Part shown: piece by piece, positions 27,098-38,246 of the stretch
Layout: each line of letters begins with the position of its first letter
Position numbering within the stretch: position 1 is the stretch's first letter
Assembly: GCA_963802215.1 (NCBI GenBank)
Contig: CAWDHQ010000001.1
Coordinates: forward strand, 1,674,001 to 1,738,000
Source of the DNA: SHZI01 sp963802215
GTDB taxonomy: Bacteria > Pseudomonadota > Gammaproteobacteria > Steroidobacterales > GCA-2729495
Length of the DNA: 64,000 nt
Reading direction: 5' to 3'
The notes under the pieces: model-generated
Databases searched by the model: none
Told to the model about the DNA's origin: nothing
What the model saw: only the letters and a program-made list of their open reading frames with translations
Made by a program: the position numbers and the translations under genes

Positions 27098-27151
27098 TGG
27101 TGCCCCGACGAGGATTCGAACCTGGGACCTCTCGCTTAGGAGGCGCGAGCC
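27098..27151 (-). pseudogene. 3' half of a tRNA-Arg(CCU)-like gene
   Basis: On the minus strand the sequence contains CCTCCTAAG (anticodon loop with CCT), a T-arm GGTTCGAATCC and an acceptor end CGGGGCACCA with encoded CCA. The homology stops just 5' of the anticodon arm: the D-arm and 5' acceptor strand are missing, and stem mismatches are visible. It is therefore a truncated tRNA, as left by integration of an element into a tRNA 3' end, and marks the probable island border. Confidence 0.6.
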
Positions 27152-27199
27152 AGGTCAATACTTGGTACGAACCATTTGCGTAGGCCGCTGACTCCTCGC

Positions 27200-27511
27200 T
27201 TACCCGGCGGCCAGGCGTTGAGCGTACACCTGCCGGACGAGAGCCTCGAAGGATATCGAGTCCTTCAGGTCGACGTCGGCCAGGAGGTCGTCGTCACGGG
27301 TCATCGTGAAATCGTCCAGGTTGATCTTCCGGCGGATCGAGTCGCCGACCAGGGCCGCCACGTCGGTATGGGGCGTGAGGGTCGATATCCCTTCCCCCAC
27401 GTACTTCCGCGCGAGGTACTCCGCTACCTGGTGGGCGATCTTCTGTTCTCCTCCGAAGAAATAGTCCCGCACGAAGGCGCATTGGGACCACCAGCCAGAA
27501 GCGTGCTGCAT
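27200..27511 (-). CDS. Hypothetical small protein
   Basis: 103 residues beginning MQHASGWWSQCAFVRDYFFG and containing VAEYLARKYVGEGISTLTPH, then TDVAALVGDSIRRKINLDDF and TMTRDDDLLADVDLKDSISF. GGGAGAG lies 6 bases before the ATG. No family is recognised; the helical, acidic character could be a small partner protein. It is the first gene after the tRNA fragment and may be part of either the island or the core. Confidence 0.5.
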   Translation of the reverse strand: MQHASGWWSQCAFVRDYFFGGEQKIAHQVAEYLARKYVGEGISTLTPHTDVAALVGDSIRRKINLDDFTMTRDDDLLADVDLKDSISFEALVRQVYAQRLAAG

Positions 27512-28256
27512 GTGACTCTCCCTGCTCTCGCCCGGAGCGGTCGCTCCGCTGTAGTTGACGGCCGAACATTAAGATGCTTCGGGAGCGTGGTTCTGTGACC
27601 GGCATCACACGGGGAGGCGGGCCAAGCGACGCTGCGGACCCCACCGGTATTGACTGCACGGGTTGCCCGAGAGCGAGTCTGCTCCGCCATCTGGGTCGTG
27701 CGGGTGAGTAGGAATGAATATGCCGCGGGAACACCGGGGCCGCGTCACCCGAACGGGTGACAACGGGTGGCGGTTCAACGGGACTTGGCGACGGGAATGT
27801 TGTACCACCGCATCCGGCGGCCGAGACGGGCGGCGCATTTCGGCGCCGAATCCCCAGAAACCCACGTCTCTCTCGACGACTCTCCCGATGCACTGAGCAC
27901 TAATCCGAGTTGGGTTATGAAAACTCGCGATACAGCTTTGGCCCGCTACCCCGAAGCGCTGACACCGGCGCTGACCCACTAGACCCTGTCGAGATAAACG
28001 CGCGCCTGAACGGCGCGCAAGAACGGCGCGTTGCTCGCCACGTTTTCCCCCATTACACGACTCACGCGCGCACCGAATGTCGTACCACCGAAATTGCGGG
28101 CAGGGACGAAGGGCAGAATTCGCCCTGATCATCGCCGCGTCGTCGGTCTCTCTCGACGACATTCCGGTGGTCGGCTGCGCAAAGCCACGGAAAGTCGGGC
28201 GTTTTTCGCCCGACCCCCGTGCATCGCAAGTCATTGATATATAAGGAAAAATAGGC
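27512..28256. other. Long non-coding stretch, possibly eroded element
   Basis: About 745 bases without a convincing gene. Two motifs are repeated imperfectly: CTCTCTCGACGAC near 27870 and near 28149, and TACCACCG near 27803 and 28083. Short GC-rich inverted repeats such as CGGGTGACAACGGGTGG occur as well. This looks like decayed DNA between the island border and tRNA-Ser. I cannot name the source. Confidence 0.35.
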
Positions 28257-28349
28257 TGGCGGAGAGGGAGGGATTCGAACCCTCGATACAGCTTTAGACC
28301 GTATAACGGTTTAGCAAACCGTCGCCTTCAGCCACTCGGCCACCTCTCC
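28257..28349 (-). tRNA. tRNA-Ser(GCU)
   Basis: The minus strand folds as a class II tRNA. The acceptor 5' strand is GGAGAGG, followed by the D-arm GCCGAGTGGCTGAAGGC and the anticodon stem-loop CGGTTTGCTAAACCG with GCT. A long variable arm, the T-arm GGGTTCGAATCCC and an encoded CCA complete it. Serine AGC/AGU decoder. csrA-tRNA-Ser is the normal gammaproteobacterial order, confirming that the core chromosome resumes here. Confidence 0.97.
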
Positions 28350-28393
28350 GGATCGGGCGCGCAGGATAGCAGATAGCGGGCCGCCGATGAGGG

Positions 28394-28416
28394 GTCGCGC
28401 CTGAAGGCGCTCCTAC
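28394..28416. repeat. Family B hairpin at csrA 3' end
   Basis: A copy of the GTAGGAGCG-CTTCAG-type hairpin (minus orientation). The TAG in its GTAGGAGC end is the stop codon of csrA. Confidence 0.85.
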
Positions 28417-28622
28417 GTCGCGAGCTTGTAACCCTCGGTATGGCCATTCATGACCCCGTTCTCGTGGCAGATCCGCTGGTAGATCTCCTCCCGGTGGACC
28501 GTCACTTCCTTGGGCGCCTTCACGCCGATGCGCACCTGGTTTCCCTTGACTCCCAGCACCGTCACGTCGACGTTGTCGCCGATGATCACGGTCTCGCCTA
28601 TCCGTCGCGTCAGGATCAGCAT
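28413..28622 (-). CDS. csrA: Carbon storage regulator CsrA
   Basis: 69 residues, MLILTRRIGETVIIGDNVDV then TVLGVKGNQVRIGVKAPKEV and TVHREEIYQRI, the full CsrA/RsmA fold. As known for the family, the homodimer binds GGA motifs in mRNA leaders and controls translation and turnover. The usual C-terminus is followed by NGHTEGYKLAT, a few residues longer than E. coli CsrA. The stop codon TAG lies in a family B palindromic repeat, so the repeat probably set the present end of the protein. Sits between tRNA-Ser and the alaS-recX-recA block, the conserved gammaproteobacterial arrangement, although toxin-antitoxin genes now separate it from alaS. Confidence 0.97.
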   Translation of the reverse strand: MLILTRRIGETVIIGDNVDVTVLGVKGNQVRIGVKAPKEVTVHREEIYQRICHENGVMNGHTEGYKLAT

Positions 28623-28974
28623 GGTCAGTACCCCCGTCCGGCTTGTTGTTGTTATTCCGTTAGAAGTCGATTTTTATTGTTAGCTCGGCATCTTGCCGCC
28701 CCGGCGCCGGTAGCCGGGGTTCAGGGAATATACCTGCAGGTTTCCCCCATGAACAGACGGTGAATAGCGTCGGAAAATCTTCCGATTTCAGCGGCTTGAG
28801 GCGCCACCCTTAAACCAACGCCTACAGCAGCTGCCGGCCTGGCCGCCGAATCCCGGTGTTTTCGCCGGTTTCCCGGCGCGAAACCGCCGCGCCCGTCTGG
28901 CAGGCTGGGCCCTCCAGCCACAGCCTCCTTTGATGCTATCCTCAGCCTTATTCTGGACAAGCCCGGAAGCCGCC
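28623..28974. other. Intergenic region between csrA and antitoxin gene
   Basis: 352 bases holding the divergent csrA and toxin-antitoxin promoters. The part just upstream of csrA (28650-28690) is AT-rich. A small palindrome CGGAA-N4-TTCCG lies near 28768-28781. I see no further genes. Confidence 0.35.
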
Positions 28975-29514
28975 ATGCCCCCAGCCACCCGCAAGCCCGC
29001 CCGGCCCCGCCCGGCCAAAGCCACCGCCACCCAGATCCGCGAACCCGCCGAAATCGCCTACGGCAGTGCGCTGGGCTTCGAAGCCTTCGTCCAGCGCGTC
29101 AGCGGGGCGACGCCCATGGAGCTCGTGCTCACCGAGCGCGCCGGCGTCCAGGCCCGGCTCATCAAGGACCTGGCCCGGCATCTGGGAATGCCGGCGTCAC
29201 GCCTGTTTGCGATCCTCGGCGTCGCCAAAGCTACGGCGGAGAAGAAGGTGGCCGCCGGCGAGACCATCGGCGGCCAGGGCGGCCACGCGGTACTCGGGCT
29301 GGTCCGGCTGCTGGGCATGGCCCGGGCCCTGGTCGCCAACAGCACGGCGGTTGCCGCGGCAGACTTTGACGCGGCCAAGTGGCTCGGCCGCTGGCTCGAA
29401 ATTCCGCAGCCGTCGCTGGGCGGCCGCAGGCCCGCGGAGCTGCTGGACACGCCCACCGGCGTCGAGATCGTCGGCCGCCTGCTCGGCGCCATCGAGAGCG
29501 GCGCGTATCAGTGA
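28975..29514 (+). CDS. Xre/MbcA/ParS-type antitoxin
   Basis: 179 residues from ATG 28975 (an upstream TTG is possible). Residues around 60-90 (ARLIKDLARHLGMPASRLFA then ILGVAKATAEKKVAAGETIG) form the DNA-binding part. The C-terminal segment (FDAAKWLGRWLEIPQPSLGG, then RRPAELLDTPTGVEIVGRLL) is the MbcA/ParS toxin-binding domain with its invariant W-L-x-x-P-x-x-x-L-G-G-x-x-P pattern. It pairs with the RES toxin just downstream and represses its own operon in known systems. Confidence 0.9.
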   Translation: MPPATRKPARPRPAKATATQIREPAEIAYGSALGFEAFVQRVSGATPMELVLTERAGVQARLIKDLARHLGMPASRLFAILGVAKATAEKKVAAGETIGGQGGHAVLGLVRLLGMARALVANSTAVAAADFDAAKWLGRWLEIPQPSLGGRRPAELLDTPTGVEIVGRLLGAIESGAYQ

Positions 29515-29546
29515 TCGCTTGCCTGTGATTTCTGGCCCGTGATGGC

Positions 29547-30029
29547 TTGTCCGTGATCTTGTGGCGCATCGCGGCCGCGACCCGGGACTCTGCGGCCGAG
29601 GACCTCAGCGGCAGCGGCGCGGCCCGCTACCCGGGGCGCTGGAACCGCGTCACCGAGCCGGTGCTGTACTGCGCCCCGACGCGGGCGCTCGCGATCCTCG
29701 AATCCGCCGCCCACGTGGATGACGGTGGCCTGCCCCTCAACCGCTTCCTGGTGGAAATCCAGGTACCGGACACCCTGTGGTCCGCCCGGGAGGAAGTCCG
29801 GGCCAGCGCCCTGCCCGCCACCTGGGATGCCATCCCCGCCGGCCAGGCCAGCGTGGGGTTCGGCTCGGAGTGGCTCCGGTCGCGGCGATCCACCGTGCTG
29901 CTGGTGCCGTCGGTGATCGTGCCGGAGGAGAGCTGTGTGCTGATCAATCCGCAGCATCCGCTGGCGGGGAGGATCAGCGCGCGGGTGAGCCGGGGGTTGG
30001 AGTATGGGAGGTTGTTCCGGCAGGCGTAG
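29547..30029 (+). CDS. RES-family NAD-degrading toxin
   Basis: About 160 residues; starts at TTG 29547 or GTG 29553. RES-domain features: LWRIA at the N-terminus, ARYPGRWNRVTEPVLYCA (the conserved Arg and Tyr), ALAILESAAHVD (the conserved Glu) and LVPSVIVPEESCVLINPQHP (the conserved Ser and NPxHP). Known RES toxins phosphorolyse or hydrolyse NAD+. It lies 32 bases after the antitoxin stop, the standard antitoxin-first order. All key residues appear intact, so probably active. Confidence 0.9.
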   Translation: MSVILWRIAAATRDSAAEDLSGSGAARYPGRWNRVTEPVLYCAPTRALAILESAAHVDDGGLPLNRFLVEIQVPDTLWSAREEVRASALPATWDAIPAGQASVGFGSEWLRSRRSTVLLVPSVIVPEESCVLINPQHPLAGRISARVSRGLEYGRLFRQA

Positions 30030-30130
30030 GCGAAGCCAACGGCCCAGGGCACTCCCGCACTGCAGAAACAGGGCGAAACCGTGGGTTTCTCGAGGCTGCT
30101 TCGCCCCGGGAGATTGGTAGACTCGCACCC

Positions 30131-30355
30131 ATGGACTCCAAGTTGGTCGAAAAGCACGCCCTCGAGCTTCCGGCTCCCGACCGGGCCAAACTCGCGCACA
30201 AGCTTCTGGAGAGCCTCGATACCCTGAGTGACGGAGAGCGCGAGCAGCTCTGGCTCGCCGAAGCAGCCCGCCGCGCTGCCCAGATTGACAGCGGGGAAGT
30301 CGAGCTCGTTCCCGGCGAGGAAGTCGCACGCAAGGCACGAGCCCTGCTGAAGTGA
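30131..30355 (+). CDS. Addiction module antitoxin (RelB-like)
   Basis: 74 residues: MDSKLVEKHALELPAPDRAK, then LAHKLLESLDTLSDGEREQL and WLAEAARRAAQIDSGEVELV. This is the helical, acidic antitoxin family (TIGR02574-like) whose C-terminus PGEEVARKARALL wraps the toxin. It overlaps the toxin start (GTGA). TAGACT 9 bases upstream of its ATG region is shared with the copy at 30971, so the two antitoxins are duplicates. Confidence 0.88.
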   Translation: MDSKLVEKHALELPAPDRAKLAHKLLESLDTLSDGEREQLWLAEAARRAAQIDSGEVELVPGEEVARKARALLK

Positions 30356-30648
30356 CCTTCAGCTTCCACCCGGCGGCCGAGGCAGAACACCTCGAGCAGG
30401 TCGCCTGGTTTGAAGAGCAGCAGATCGGCCTCGGCCGCCGCTACCTGACCGAAGTCGAATCAGCCATTGCCCGGGCTTGCGCCGCGCCCAGGCAGTATCG
30501 CGTCGAGCACGCGCCTGACGTGCGTCGGATCACCGTTCGGGGATTTCCATTCGAGATACTGTTCCGTGCGGTCGATGGCGCGGTCCAGATCCTGGCAGTA
30601 GCCCATTACCGCCGGCGGGCCGGCTATTGGCTGACGCGGCTGTCCTGA
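30352..30648 (+). CDS. RelE/ParE-family toxin
   Basis: 98 residues from GTG. FSFHPAAEAEHLEQVAWFEE, GLGRRYLTEVESAIARA, YRVEHAPDVRRITVRGFPFE and ILFRAVDGAVQILAVAHYRR are the successive helix pair and beta-sheet of ParE-type toxins, with the usual R-R-x-x-v-x-g-F-P-F and H-x-R-R. ParE toxins poison gyrase and RelE toxins cleave mRNA on the ribosome; the sequence alone suggests the ParE branch. Translationally coupled to the antitoxin. Confidence 0.88.
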   Translation: MTFSFHPAAEAEHLEQVAWFEEQQIGLGRRYLTEVESAIARACAAPRQYRVEHAPDVRRITVRGFPFEILFRAVDGAVQILAVAHYRRRAGYWLTRLS

Positions 30649-30663
30649 GAGGAGAATAGCCCA

Positions 30664-30900
30664 GTGATGTCCCGCCCAATCGCCATGATCCAGGAAGATA
30701 TCCGCCGCCTCAGTGCCGCGGAGAAAGAAGAGGTGCTTCGCACCCTACTGGAGGAACTCGACGGCCCTCCGGATTCAGACGTTGAATCAGCATGGCTGGA
30801 GGAAGTTGAGCGCCGCGCTGTGGAGATAGAGTCCGGGCAGGTGCAGTGCGTTCCTGCTGACGAGGTGTTTCTCCAGCTGGATGCGTTGCTGAAGAAGTGA
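30664..30900 (+). CDS. Orphan addiction module antitoxin
   Basis: About 78 residues from GTG 30664 (or ATG 30667). IQEDIRRLSAAEKEEVLRTL, then LEELDGPPDSDVESAWLEEV and ERRAVEIESGQVQCVPADEV, is the same family as the antitoxin at 30131. No toxin gene follows; the next gene is a hybrid antitoxin. It could neutralise toxins encoded elsewhere or be a remnant. Confidence 0.75.
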   Translation: MMSRPIAMIQEDIRRLSAAEKEEVLRTLLEELDGPPDSDVESAWLEEVERRAVEIESGQVQCVPADEVFLQLDALLKK

Positions 30901-30970
30901 CGCTCGCTTGGCCTTCGTGGGCTTCGGGGGGGCTGGACAGGAGGCTTTGGGCGGTTGCTAGACTCCCGCC

Positions 30971-31192
30971 ATGGACGCCAGATCGATCGAACAGCAGGCC
31001 CTCGAGCTGCCCGCACCGGACCGCGAAAGGCTCGCCCGGAAGCTGCTGGACAGTCTCGACACGTCGAGTGTAATGGTCCTCACCGACCCCCGTGATCAGG
31101 CCGCTTTCGTGGACGCGCTGCTGAATCCGCCTGCCCCCAGTCGACGGTTGCGACAGGCTTTAAGGCGGTACAGGAAGCGGATGGGAACATGA
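30971..31192 (+). CDS. Hybrid antitoxin remnant (RelB-like front, TacA-like tail)
   Basis: 73 residues. The first 32, MDARSIEQQALELPAPDRER then LARKLLDSLDTS, are nearly the same as the antitoxin at 30131. The rest, VMVLTDPRDQAAFVDALLNP then PAPSRRLRQALRRYRKR, matches the C-terminal tail of DUF1778/TacA antitoxins, whose partner is a GNAT toxin. The join lies near 31065. Neither partner toxin follows. It looks like a recombination product of two antitoxin genes and may be expressed, since it has the same TAGACT upstream box. Confidence 0.65.
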   Translation: MDARSIEQQALELPAPDRERLARKLLDSLDTSSVMVLTDPRDQAAFVDALLNPPAPSRRLRQALRRYRKRMGT

Positions 31193-31464
31193 GCTTCCCC
31201 CCGGACCAGCAGCCGATCCAGCGCATCGTCGGCAAGCGCAAGTCCTGCGAGGGGCAGCAGCTGACCGGCGCCGCTTTGCAGGCGGCCCGGGACGCGATGA
31301 CGCGAAACGCCCGCTATTACATGCGGGCGCCAAAGGGTGTTTTCTACTACTCGTCCCACGAGGAAATGGCCGCTGATCGCCTGCGGTGGACGGTCGACCT
31401 CATGGTCGAGCGGGCCCGGGAAGGGAAAATCCTGGTGAGTACGGACTGGCCCGAAGTCACCTGA
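31189..31464 (+). CDS. Hypothetical protein
   Basis: 91 residues overlapping the hybrid antitoxin stop by 4 bases (ATGA). Contains TGAALQAARDAMTRNARYYM and SSHEEMAADRLRWTVDLMVE. It does not look like a GNAT toxin, PIN domain or RelE. Position suggests a passenger of the toxin-antitoxin cluster. No function proposed. Confidence 0.5.
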   Translation: MSFPPDQQPIQRIVGKRKSCEGQQLTGAALQAARDAMTRNARYYMRAPKGVFYYSSHEEMAADRLRWTVDLMVERAREGKILVSTDWPEVT

Positions 31465-31492
31465 GGGCGACACCGGCCCGACACGCTGGCCT

Positions 31493-34132
<2,640 letters not shown>

Positions 34133-34515
34133 CGGGTGCGGGTTTTCGGTGCGGGTAAACGACAAAGGATAAACCAGTAGGAGCGCCTTCAGGCGCGACC
34201 CGGATAGCCGGATCCGAGGTGCATCCCGCGGCCATCGGCCGAAGACCCCGCCCGCTGACGTGCGGACACGTCTTTTCGCGGGCGAGGCATCGGCCGCTGG
34301 CCGCTCGGATGGACCACGGCTTCGGCATCGGGCGAGCGGAGCGAGGCCCACGATGGTGCCGACTACTGGTGGAACTCTCCGGCAGAGCGGCAGCACGGGC
34401 GGGTGTCCCTTCCGGGCGCTCACCGTGTACTCACGGTAGCCGGAAGGGATCCCGACCGGGATGCCGCGGGCTACGGAGTGCCCCGACGGGATGCCGGTCG
34501 CGGCTGAAGCCGCTC
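34133..34515. other. alaS-recX intergenic region with two family B hairpins
   Basis: 383 bases. Family B copies lie at 34177-34199 (plus orientation) and 34497-34519 (minus orientation, running into recX). The middle has several GGATGCCG/CCGGGATGCCG-like repeats (34440-34500). No gene is evident. Confidence 0.5.
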
Positions 34516-34963
34516 CTACGAGTCGGCCTTCCGCAGGACGGCACGGGCCTGCTCGGCGGTGAAGCCGCGGTACTGGAGGAAGCGGGCCTGGCGGGCCTGC
34601 TCCTTGAAGTCGGCGGGCACCTTGGCACCGAAGCGCTTGCGGCGGACGGTCTCGGCGGCGTCCACCCAGTCCACGTCCAGGCTGGCCAGGGTCTCCGTGA
34701 TCTGGGCGCTGGCGATGCCCCGGCGCTCCAGCTCGGCGCGGAGCCAGATCGGGCCGTGGCCCCGGCGGGTGTGGCTGCCCACGAAGTTCTCGATGAAGCG
34801 GTCCTCGGAGAGGAGGCCGTCGTCCATCAGGGCGCCGAGGGTGGTGTCGATCTCCTCCGGCTCGAAACCCCGGCTGCTGAGCTTCTCCCGCAGCTCGGCC
34901 ACCGAGTGTTCACGGCGGGCAAGGATGTCGAGGGCTGTTTTTCGGATCGAGGGCCGGCGAGCG

Positions 34964-35061
34964 GTAGGAGCGGCTTCAGCTGCGACCCCGATCCCGCGAG
35001 AATCGAGTCCGCGAGTCTCGAGCGGGAGCGGGGTCGCGGTCGCGCCTGAAGGCGCTCCTAC
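34964..35061. repeat. Inverted pair of family B hairpins inside recX
   Basis: GTAGGAGCGGCTTCAG-type copy at 34964-34986 and an inverted GCGCCTGAAGGCGCTCCTAC-type copy at 35039-35061. Both lie in the open 5' part of recX and keep its frame. Confidence 0.85.
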
Positions 35062-35074
35062 GCCGTCGACGGGC

Positions 35075-36118
<1,044 letters not shown>

Positions 36119-36254
36119 GAATCCTTGAACCTCTGTCTTGCGTGTCTTGCGGAGCCCGGCAAACGCTCTGGGAATACGCCGGTGGAGTGGCCGGATTATT
36201 CCACAGATGACGGGCCGACGGCGGGCCGGGAAAGTGGCGATTTCGGGGCGTTTC

Positions 36255-36349
36255 GGGAGGTGCCGGTACTTCGGTTTCGGCCAATCATGGGGCGTCTTGC
36301 GGTGCGGCTGGTGCGCTTCGCTAACCGAAACCGAAGTACCGGCACCTCC
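36255..36349. repeat. Perfect 26-bp inverted repeat (third palindrome family)
   Basis: GGGAGGTGCCGGTACTTCGG plus TTTCGG at 36255-36280 is repeated exactly in reverse complement at 36324-36349, with 43 bases between. The core GGTGCCGGTACTTCGGTTT resembles family A (GGTACCGGACACTTAGTTA) in 12 of 22 positions, so it may be a related REP family. It lies between recA and the small exported protein gene. Confidence 0.75.
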
Positions 36350-36413
36350 CGTCCCTTTGTGCGCTAGGCTAGGGCTGCTCGGTCTTTTGACGCGTCAGAA
36401 AAAGGACATACCC

Positions 36414-36671
36414 ATGAGCATCCACAAGCATATCTCCGCTCACCGCCTCGCCGTCCAGCTCGCCATGGCGACCCTGGCCGTGCTGGGGGTCGCCGCGCCA
36501 ACCCTCCTGCCCGCGCAAACGAATGGAATGGAACGCCGCGACGACCGCCAGGACACCCGGGAGGAATGCCGGGAGACGGAGGGCGCCGGCAAGGACAAGC
36601 GCGACTGCAAGCAGGAAGAACGGTACGGTAGAGACGATGACGATAACGATAACGACGATAAAGACGACTGA
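36414..36671 (+). CDS. Small exported Asp-rich protein
   Basis: 85 residues from ATG 36414, preceded by AAAAAGGA. Residues 1-34 form a signal peptide (hydrophobic LAMATLAVLGVAAPTLLPA with a probable cut after LPAQ). The mature part is small, charged and repetitive: RRDDRQDTREECRETE, then a tail of Asp/Asn ending DDDDNDNDDKDD. Two Cys could form a disulfide. Not recognised; possibly a periplasmic cation-binding peptide (inference). It stands between pncC and recA. Confidence 0.55.
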   Translation: MSIHKHISAHRLAVQLAMATLAVLGVAAPTLLPAQTNGMERRDDRQDTREECRETEGAGKDKRDCKQEERYGRDDDDNDNDDKDD

Positions 36672-36677
36672 CACTCG

Positions 36678-37172
36678 CTAAGGCGGAAGCCGGGCGATCG
36701 TCCCGTCGAGTGCCGCGGCCACCGCCTGGCCGCGGATCGCCGCCCGGTCGCCCGGAAACTCGCGCCGCTCAGCGCCAAGCTGGCCGTCGGGGCCGGCCCA
36801 GGCGAGCCAGACGGTGCCGACGGGTTTGTCGGCCGTGCCACCCGCCGGCCCGGCGATGCCGGTGATGGCCACCGCCAGGTCCGCGCCGCTGACCCGCTTT
36901 GCACCGACGGCCATTTCCTCCGCCACCTGCTGGCTGACGGCGCCATGGTCCTTCAGCGTCTGCTCCCCGACGCCGAGGAGCGCGTGCTTCGCGTTGTTTC
37001 CGTAGGTTACGAAGCCGAACTCGAACCAGGCGGAGCTGCCGGGGCGATCGGTCAGGCATTTCGCGAGCCAGCCGCCGGTGCAGGACTCCGCGGTGCTGAG
37101 TTTCAGGCCCTTCGACTGCAGAAGCTCGGCCAGTTCCGCAACTCGCGCGGCCAACAGCTTGTCGTCGCTCAT
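36678..37172 (-). CDS. pncC: Nicotinamide-nucleotide amidohydrolase PncC (CinA C-terminal)
   Basis: 164 residues, the length of stand-alone CinA C-terminal proteins. LKLSTAESCTGGWLAKCLTD, then WFEFGFVTYGNNAKHALLGV, GAVSQQVAEEMAVGA and AVAITGIAGPAGGTADKPVG, cover the family's signatures including the catalytic Ser of AESCTGG. It deamidates NMN to nicotinic acid mononucleotide in pyridine nucleotide salvage. The usual neighbour in gammaproteobacteria is recA. Its start overlaps the stop of the glycosyltransferase gene (ATGA). Confidence 0.93.
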   Translation of the reverse strand: MSDDKLLAARVAELAELLQSKGLKLSTAESCTGGWLAKCLTDRPGSSAWFEFGFVTYGNNAKHALLGVGEQTLKDHGAVSQQVAEEMAVGAKRVSGADLAVAITGIAGPAGGTADKPVGTVWLAWAGPDGQLGAERREFPGDRAAIRGQAVAAALDGTIARLPP

Positions 37173-38245
37173 GCCAGCACCTCCCGGTACAGCTCGATGT
37201 AGGCCTCCGCCATCCGGTCGGGGCTGAACTCCGCCCGGATCCGCGCGGCGGCGGCAGTGCCCAGCTGGAGGCGCCAGTTGGGATCGTCCAGCAGCTTGAT
37301 GATGCCCTCGGCCAGGGCCAGCGGGTTGCCGGCCTGGACGAGCAGGCCGGTGTCGCCGTCGGCCAGGGCCTCCGGCACGCCGCCCGCCGCGCAGGCCACC
37401 ACCGGCACCCCGGCCGCCTGGGCCTCCAGGATGCCGATGCCGAGGCCCTCCCGGCTGGCCGGGTGGACGAGCAGATCGACCCGGCCCAGGAACTCCCGCA
37501 GGTCGGGGCGGTAGCCGGCGAAGATGACGGTGCCGCCCTCGTTGGCGGCGTGGGCTTCCAGCTCGGGCTTCAGGGGGCCGGCGCCGAAGACCAGCAGGCG
37601 GGCGTCGGGACAGCGGTAGCGGACCATCTGCCAGGCGTCGAGCAGCAGGGCGTGGCCCTTGCGCGGAATGAGCTGGGCGACGACGGCGACGACCCGGTGG
37701 CCCTCGTCGAGGCCGAATTCCGCGAGGAAGCGCTCCCGGGGCCAGGTGGGCTGGCAGGCATCCGCGTCGACGGCGCTGCGGATGGTGCGGAGCTTGCCGG
37801 CAGGCAGGCCCTCGTTTTCGAGCTGCTCGCGCACGGCATCGGAGATGGCGACGACCCGGTCGTAGGCCCGGTACTTGAGGGTGCCGACGACGGGGGTGTC
37901 CGGGTTGTCCACGCGGCGGGTGAGGATGGCGGGGACGCGGGCGAGCGCGGCGGCGAGGCCGCCGAAGTAGTCGGCGCCGCGGCGGCTGTGGGCGTGGAGC
38001 AGGTCGGGCTTCAGCCGCTGCACGGTGCGGGCGAGGAAGGTGACGGCGGAGATGTCGAGATCGCCGCCGATCGGGTGGGTGATGACGGGGTGGCCGGCGT
38101 CGTGCGCGGCGGCCGCGATGGCGCTGTCCGTGGGGCAGGCCAGCGTGGCGTCGATGCCGCGCTTCTTCAGTCCGTCGAGCAGGAGCAGCACCTGGCGGGG
38201 GCCACCGTAGAGATGCCTGCCCGTCTCGAGGTGCAGCGTTTTCAC
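37169..38245 (-). CDS. Family 4 glycosyltransferase
   Basis: 358 residues from a GTG. The N-terminal domain contains GGPRQVLLLLDGLKKRG and LLHAHSRRGADYFGGLA (donor cleft entry). The C-terminal domain has VAQLIPRKGHALLLDAW, VIFAGYRPDLREFLGRVDLL and VHPASREGLGIGILEAQAAG followed by VPVVACAAGGVPEAL, the GT4 E-x7-E signature. Likely adds sugars to lipopolysaccharide or another glycan. Its GTG lies one base from the edge of the RAYT element, so the native ribosome site and promoter have probably been displaced. Confidence 0.9.
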   Translation of the reverse strand: MKTLHLETGRHLYGGPRQVLLLLDGLKKRGIDATLACPTDSAIAAAAHDAGHPVITHPIGGDLDISAVTFLARTVQRLKPDLLHAHSRRGADYFGGLAAALARVPAILTRRVDNPDTPVVGTLKYRAYDRVVAISDAVREQLENEGLPAGKLRTIRSAVDADACQPTWPRERFLAEFGLDEGHRVVAVVAQLIPRKGHALLLDAWQMVRYRCPDARLLVFGAGPLKPELEAHAANEGGTVIFAGYRPDLREFLGRVDLLVHPASREGLGIGILEAQAAGVPVVACAAGGVPEALADGDTGLLVQAGNPLALAEGIIKLLDDPNWRLQLGTAAAARIRAEFSPDRMAEAYIELYREVLA

Positions 38246-38246
38246 G

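Noticed and set aside
27605..28237. Several overlapping frames on both strands
   Set aside because: High-GC stretch gives long frames by chance; none has a ribosome site or protein-like composition.
31189..31464. GNAT toxin partner of the TacA-like tail
   Set aside because: The protein lacks the acetyl-CoA-binding motif (R/Q-x-x-G-x-G/A) and is too short.
34133..34423. Extended alaS N-terminus of 97 residues
   Set aside because: The extension covers repeat-rich DNA and is unlike AlaRS; the family start MDTSALRQRF is at 34132.
36119..36254. LexA box upstream of recA
   Set aside because: No CTGT-N8-ACAG type match was found; another LexA consensus cannot be excluded.
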